Assembly: GCA_000320545.1 (NCBI GenBank)
Contig: ADNK01003163.1
Coordinates: forward strand, 29,810-93,809
Source of the DNA: Bigelowiella natans CCMP2755
Taxonomy: Eukaryota; Cercozoa; Chlorarachniophyceae
Direction of reading: 5' to 3'
Length of the DNA stretch: 64,000 nt
Position numbers and translations under genes: made by a program. A model generated the notes under the pieces. It was given only the letters and a program-made list of their open reading frames with translations. It did not search any database and was not told the origin of the DNA. Shown in pieces: positions 63,541 through 64,000 of this stretch. Numbering within the stretch: position 1 is the first letter of the stretch; each line of letters starts with the position of its first letter.

Positions 63541-64000
63541 ATAGGTCCGATCGATGACACACTCACTATCATCATCGTTGGTGCTGGCCCAGTTGGCCTG
63601 TTCCTTGCCATCCAGCTTCGCAAACGTCTGCAAAATGTCGATGTTCGTGGTATCCGTGTTCTTCTGCTCCAGAAGTACACAGAGGTAGTACATCGAATCT
63701 ATATCTACCATTAAGATTCAGTTCAGCCATGGCTTTTCGAACACTTGCAGGCAAAACACCAACAAATAAAGTAGAGATAGTAGTACTACGATCTGCGTTA
63801 AGAGATGCACAAAACAAAATTATTTCTTTCTAGTATTTAGCATCAAACATCATTATTATTTATTATTATTAATTATCATCATTATTATTACTACCCTACT
63901 ATTTTTCTAGGAGGACCGAAATGCTGTACCGAAGATAAACCCCTTCCCTCTCGATATGTATCAAGCTACAAAAGTCTTTGTAAGGGAGGAGGAGTACTTA
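63541..64000 (+). CDS. FAD-dependent oxidoreductase, 5' part, runs off the window
   Basis: Exon about 63541-63684 encodes TLTIIIVGAGPVGLFLAIQL, the beta-alpha-beta dinucleotide fold with the GxGxxG motif that opens FAD-dependent monooxygenases and related oxidoreductases. It ends LLLQKYTE at a GT donor. A second exon from 63911 (EDRNAVPKINPFPLDMYQAT) joins in phase and continues past the window end. Substrate cannot be told from this part. The initiating ATG is not identified. Confidence 0.7.

Overview
The window is nuclear DNA of a eukaryote with many spliceosomal (GT-AG) introns. The best clue to its identity is the polyubiquitin gene at 1268-1957. Its monomers are separated by one extra serine, the insertion described for Cercozoa and Foraminifera (Rhizaria). 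Together with a minus-strand multipass membrane protein (45601-50304) that resembles plastid membrane proteins, this suggests a photosynthetic cercozoan such as a chlorarachniophyte alga. That assignment is inference. I saw no tRNA, rRNA or CRISPR array.

Layout: an incomplete minus-strand ORF at the left edge; polyubiquitin (+); a gene-free stretch with dispersed repeats; a PH-domain protein (+, 3620-4935); an Ariadne-type RBR ubiquitin ligase (+, 5781-12096); a RanBP2-finger/beta-propeller gene (+, 12271-18302); one or two further beta-propeller/ARM-repeat genes (+, 18668-31351); a complete Ty1/copia retrotransposon on the minus strand (32337-38507, 416-bp LTRs, GTACG target duplication); a multipass membrane protein (-, 39127-40796); a translin/TRAX fusion (+, 41332-44303); a second multipass membrane protein (-, 45601-50304); a Pro/Ala-rich protein (-, 52257-54449); a pepsin-like aspartic protease (+, 55203-59104); a doublecortin-C2-transmembrane protein (-, 60597-63213); and the start of an FAD-dependent oxidoreductase (+, from 63541).

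Exons were joined by eye, by requiring GT-AG borders and matching codon phase. Several genes close completely under this test: PH protein 238 aa, aspartic protease 463 aa, translin/TRAX 656 aa, and RBR 521 aa open to its stop. Introns are packed with microsatellites (ATC, TAG, TA, TG, TC). The longer intergenic stretches (1958-3619, 31352-32336, 44304-45600, 50900-52256, 59105-60596) carry far fewer and instead hold GCATGC-like words and old dispersed repeats.

The most notable observations are: a 160-bp, strictly 5-nt-periodic TTC/GAA array in both LTRs, which reads as a very long heat-shock element; a single polypeptide holding a translin-like half and a TRAX-like half that keeps the acidic catalytic residues (a one-chain C3PO); a polyubiquitin whose last unit stops before the RGG tail; and a doublecortin-C2-membrane fusion. 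Ubiquitin themes recur (polyubiquitin, RBR ligase, zinc-finger/propeller neighbour), but nothing in the sequence proves that these genes act together.
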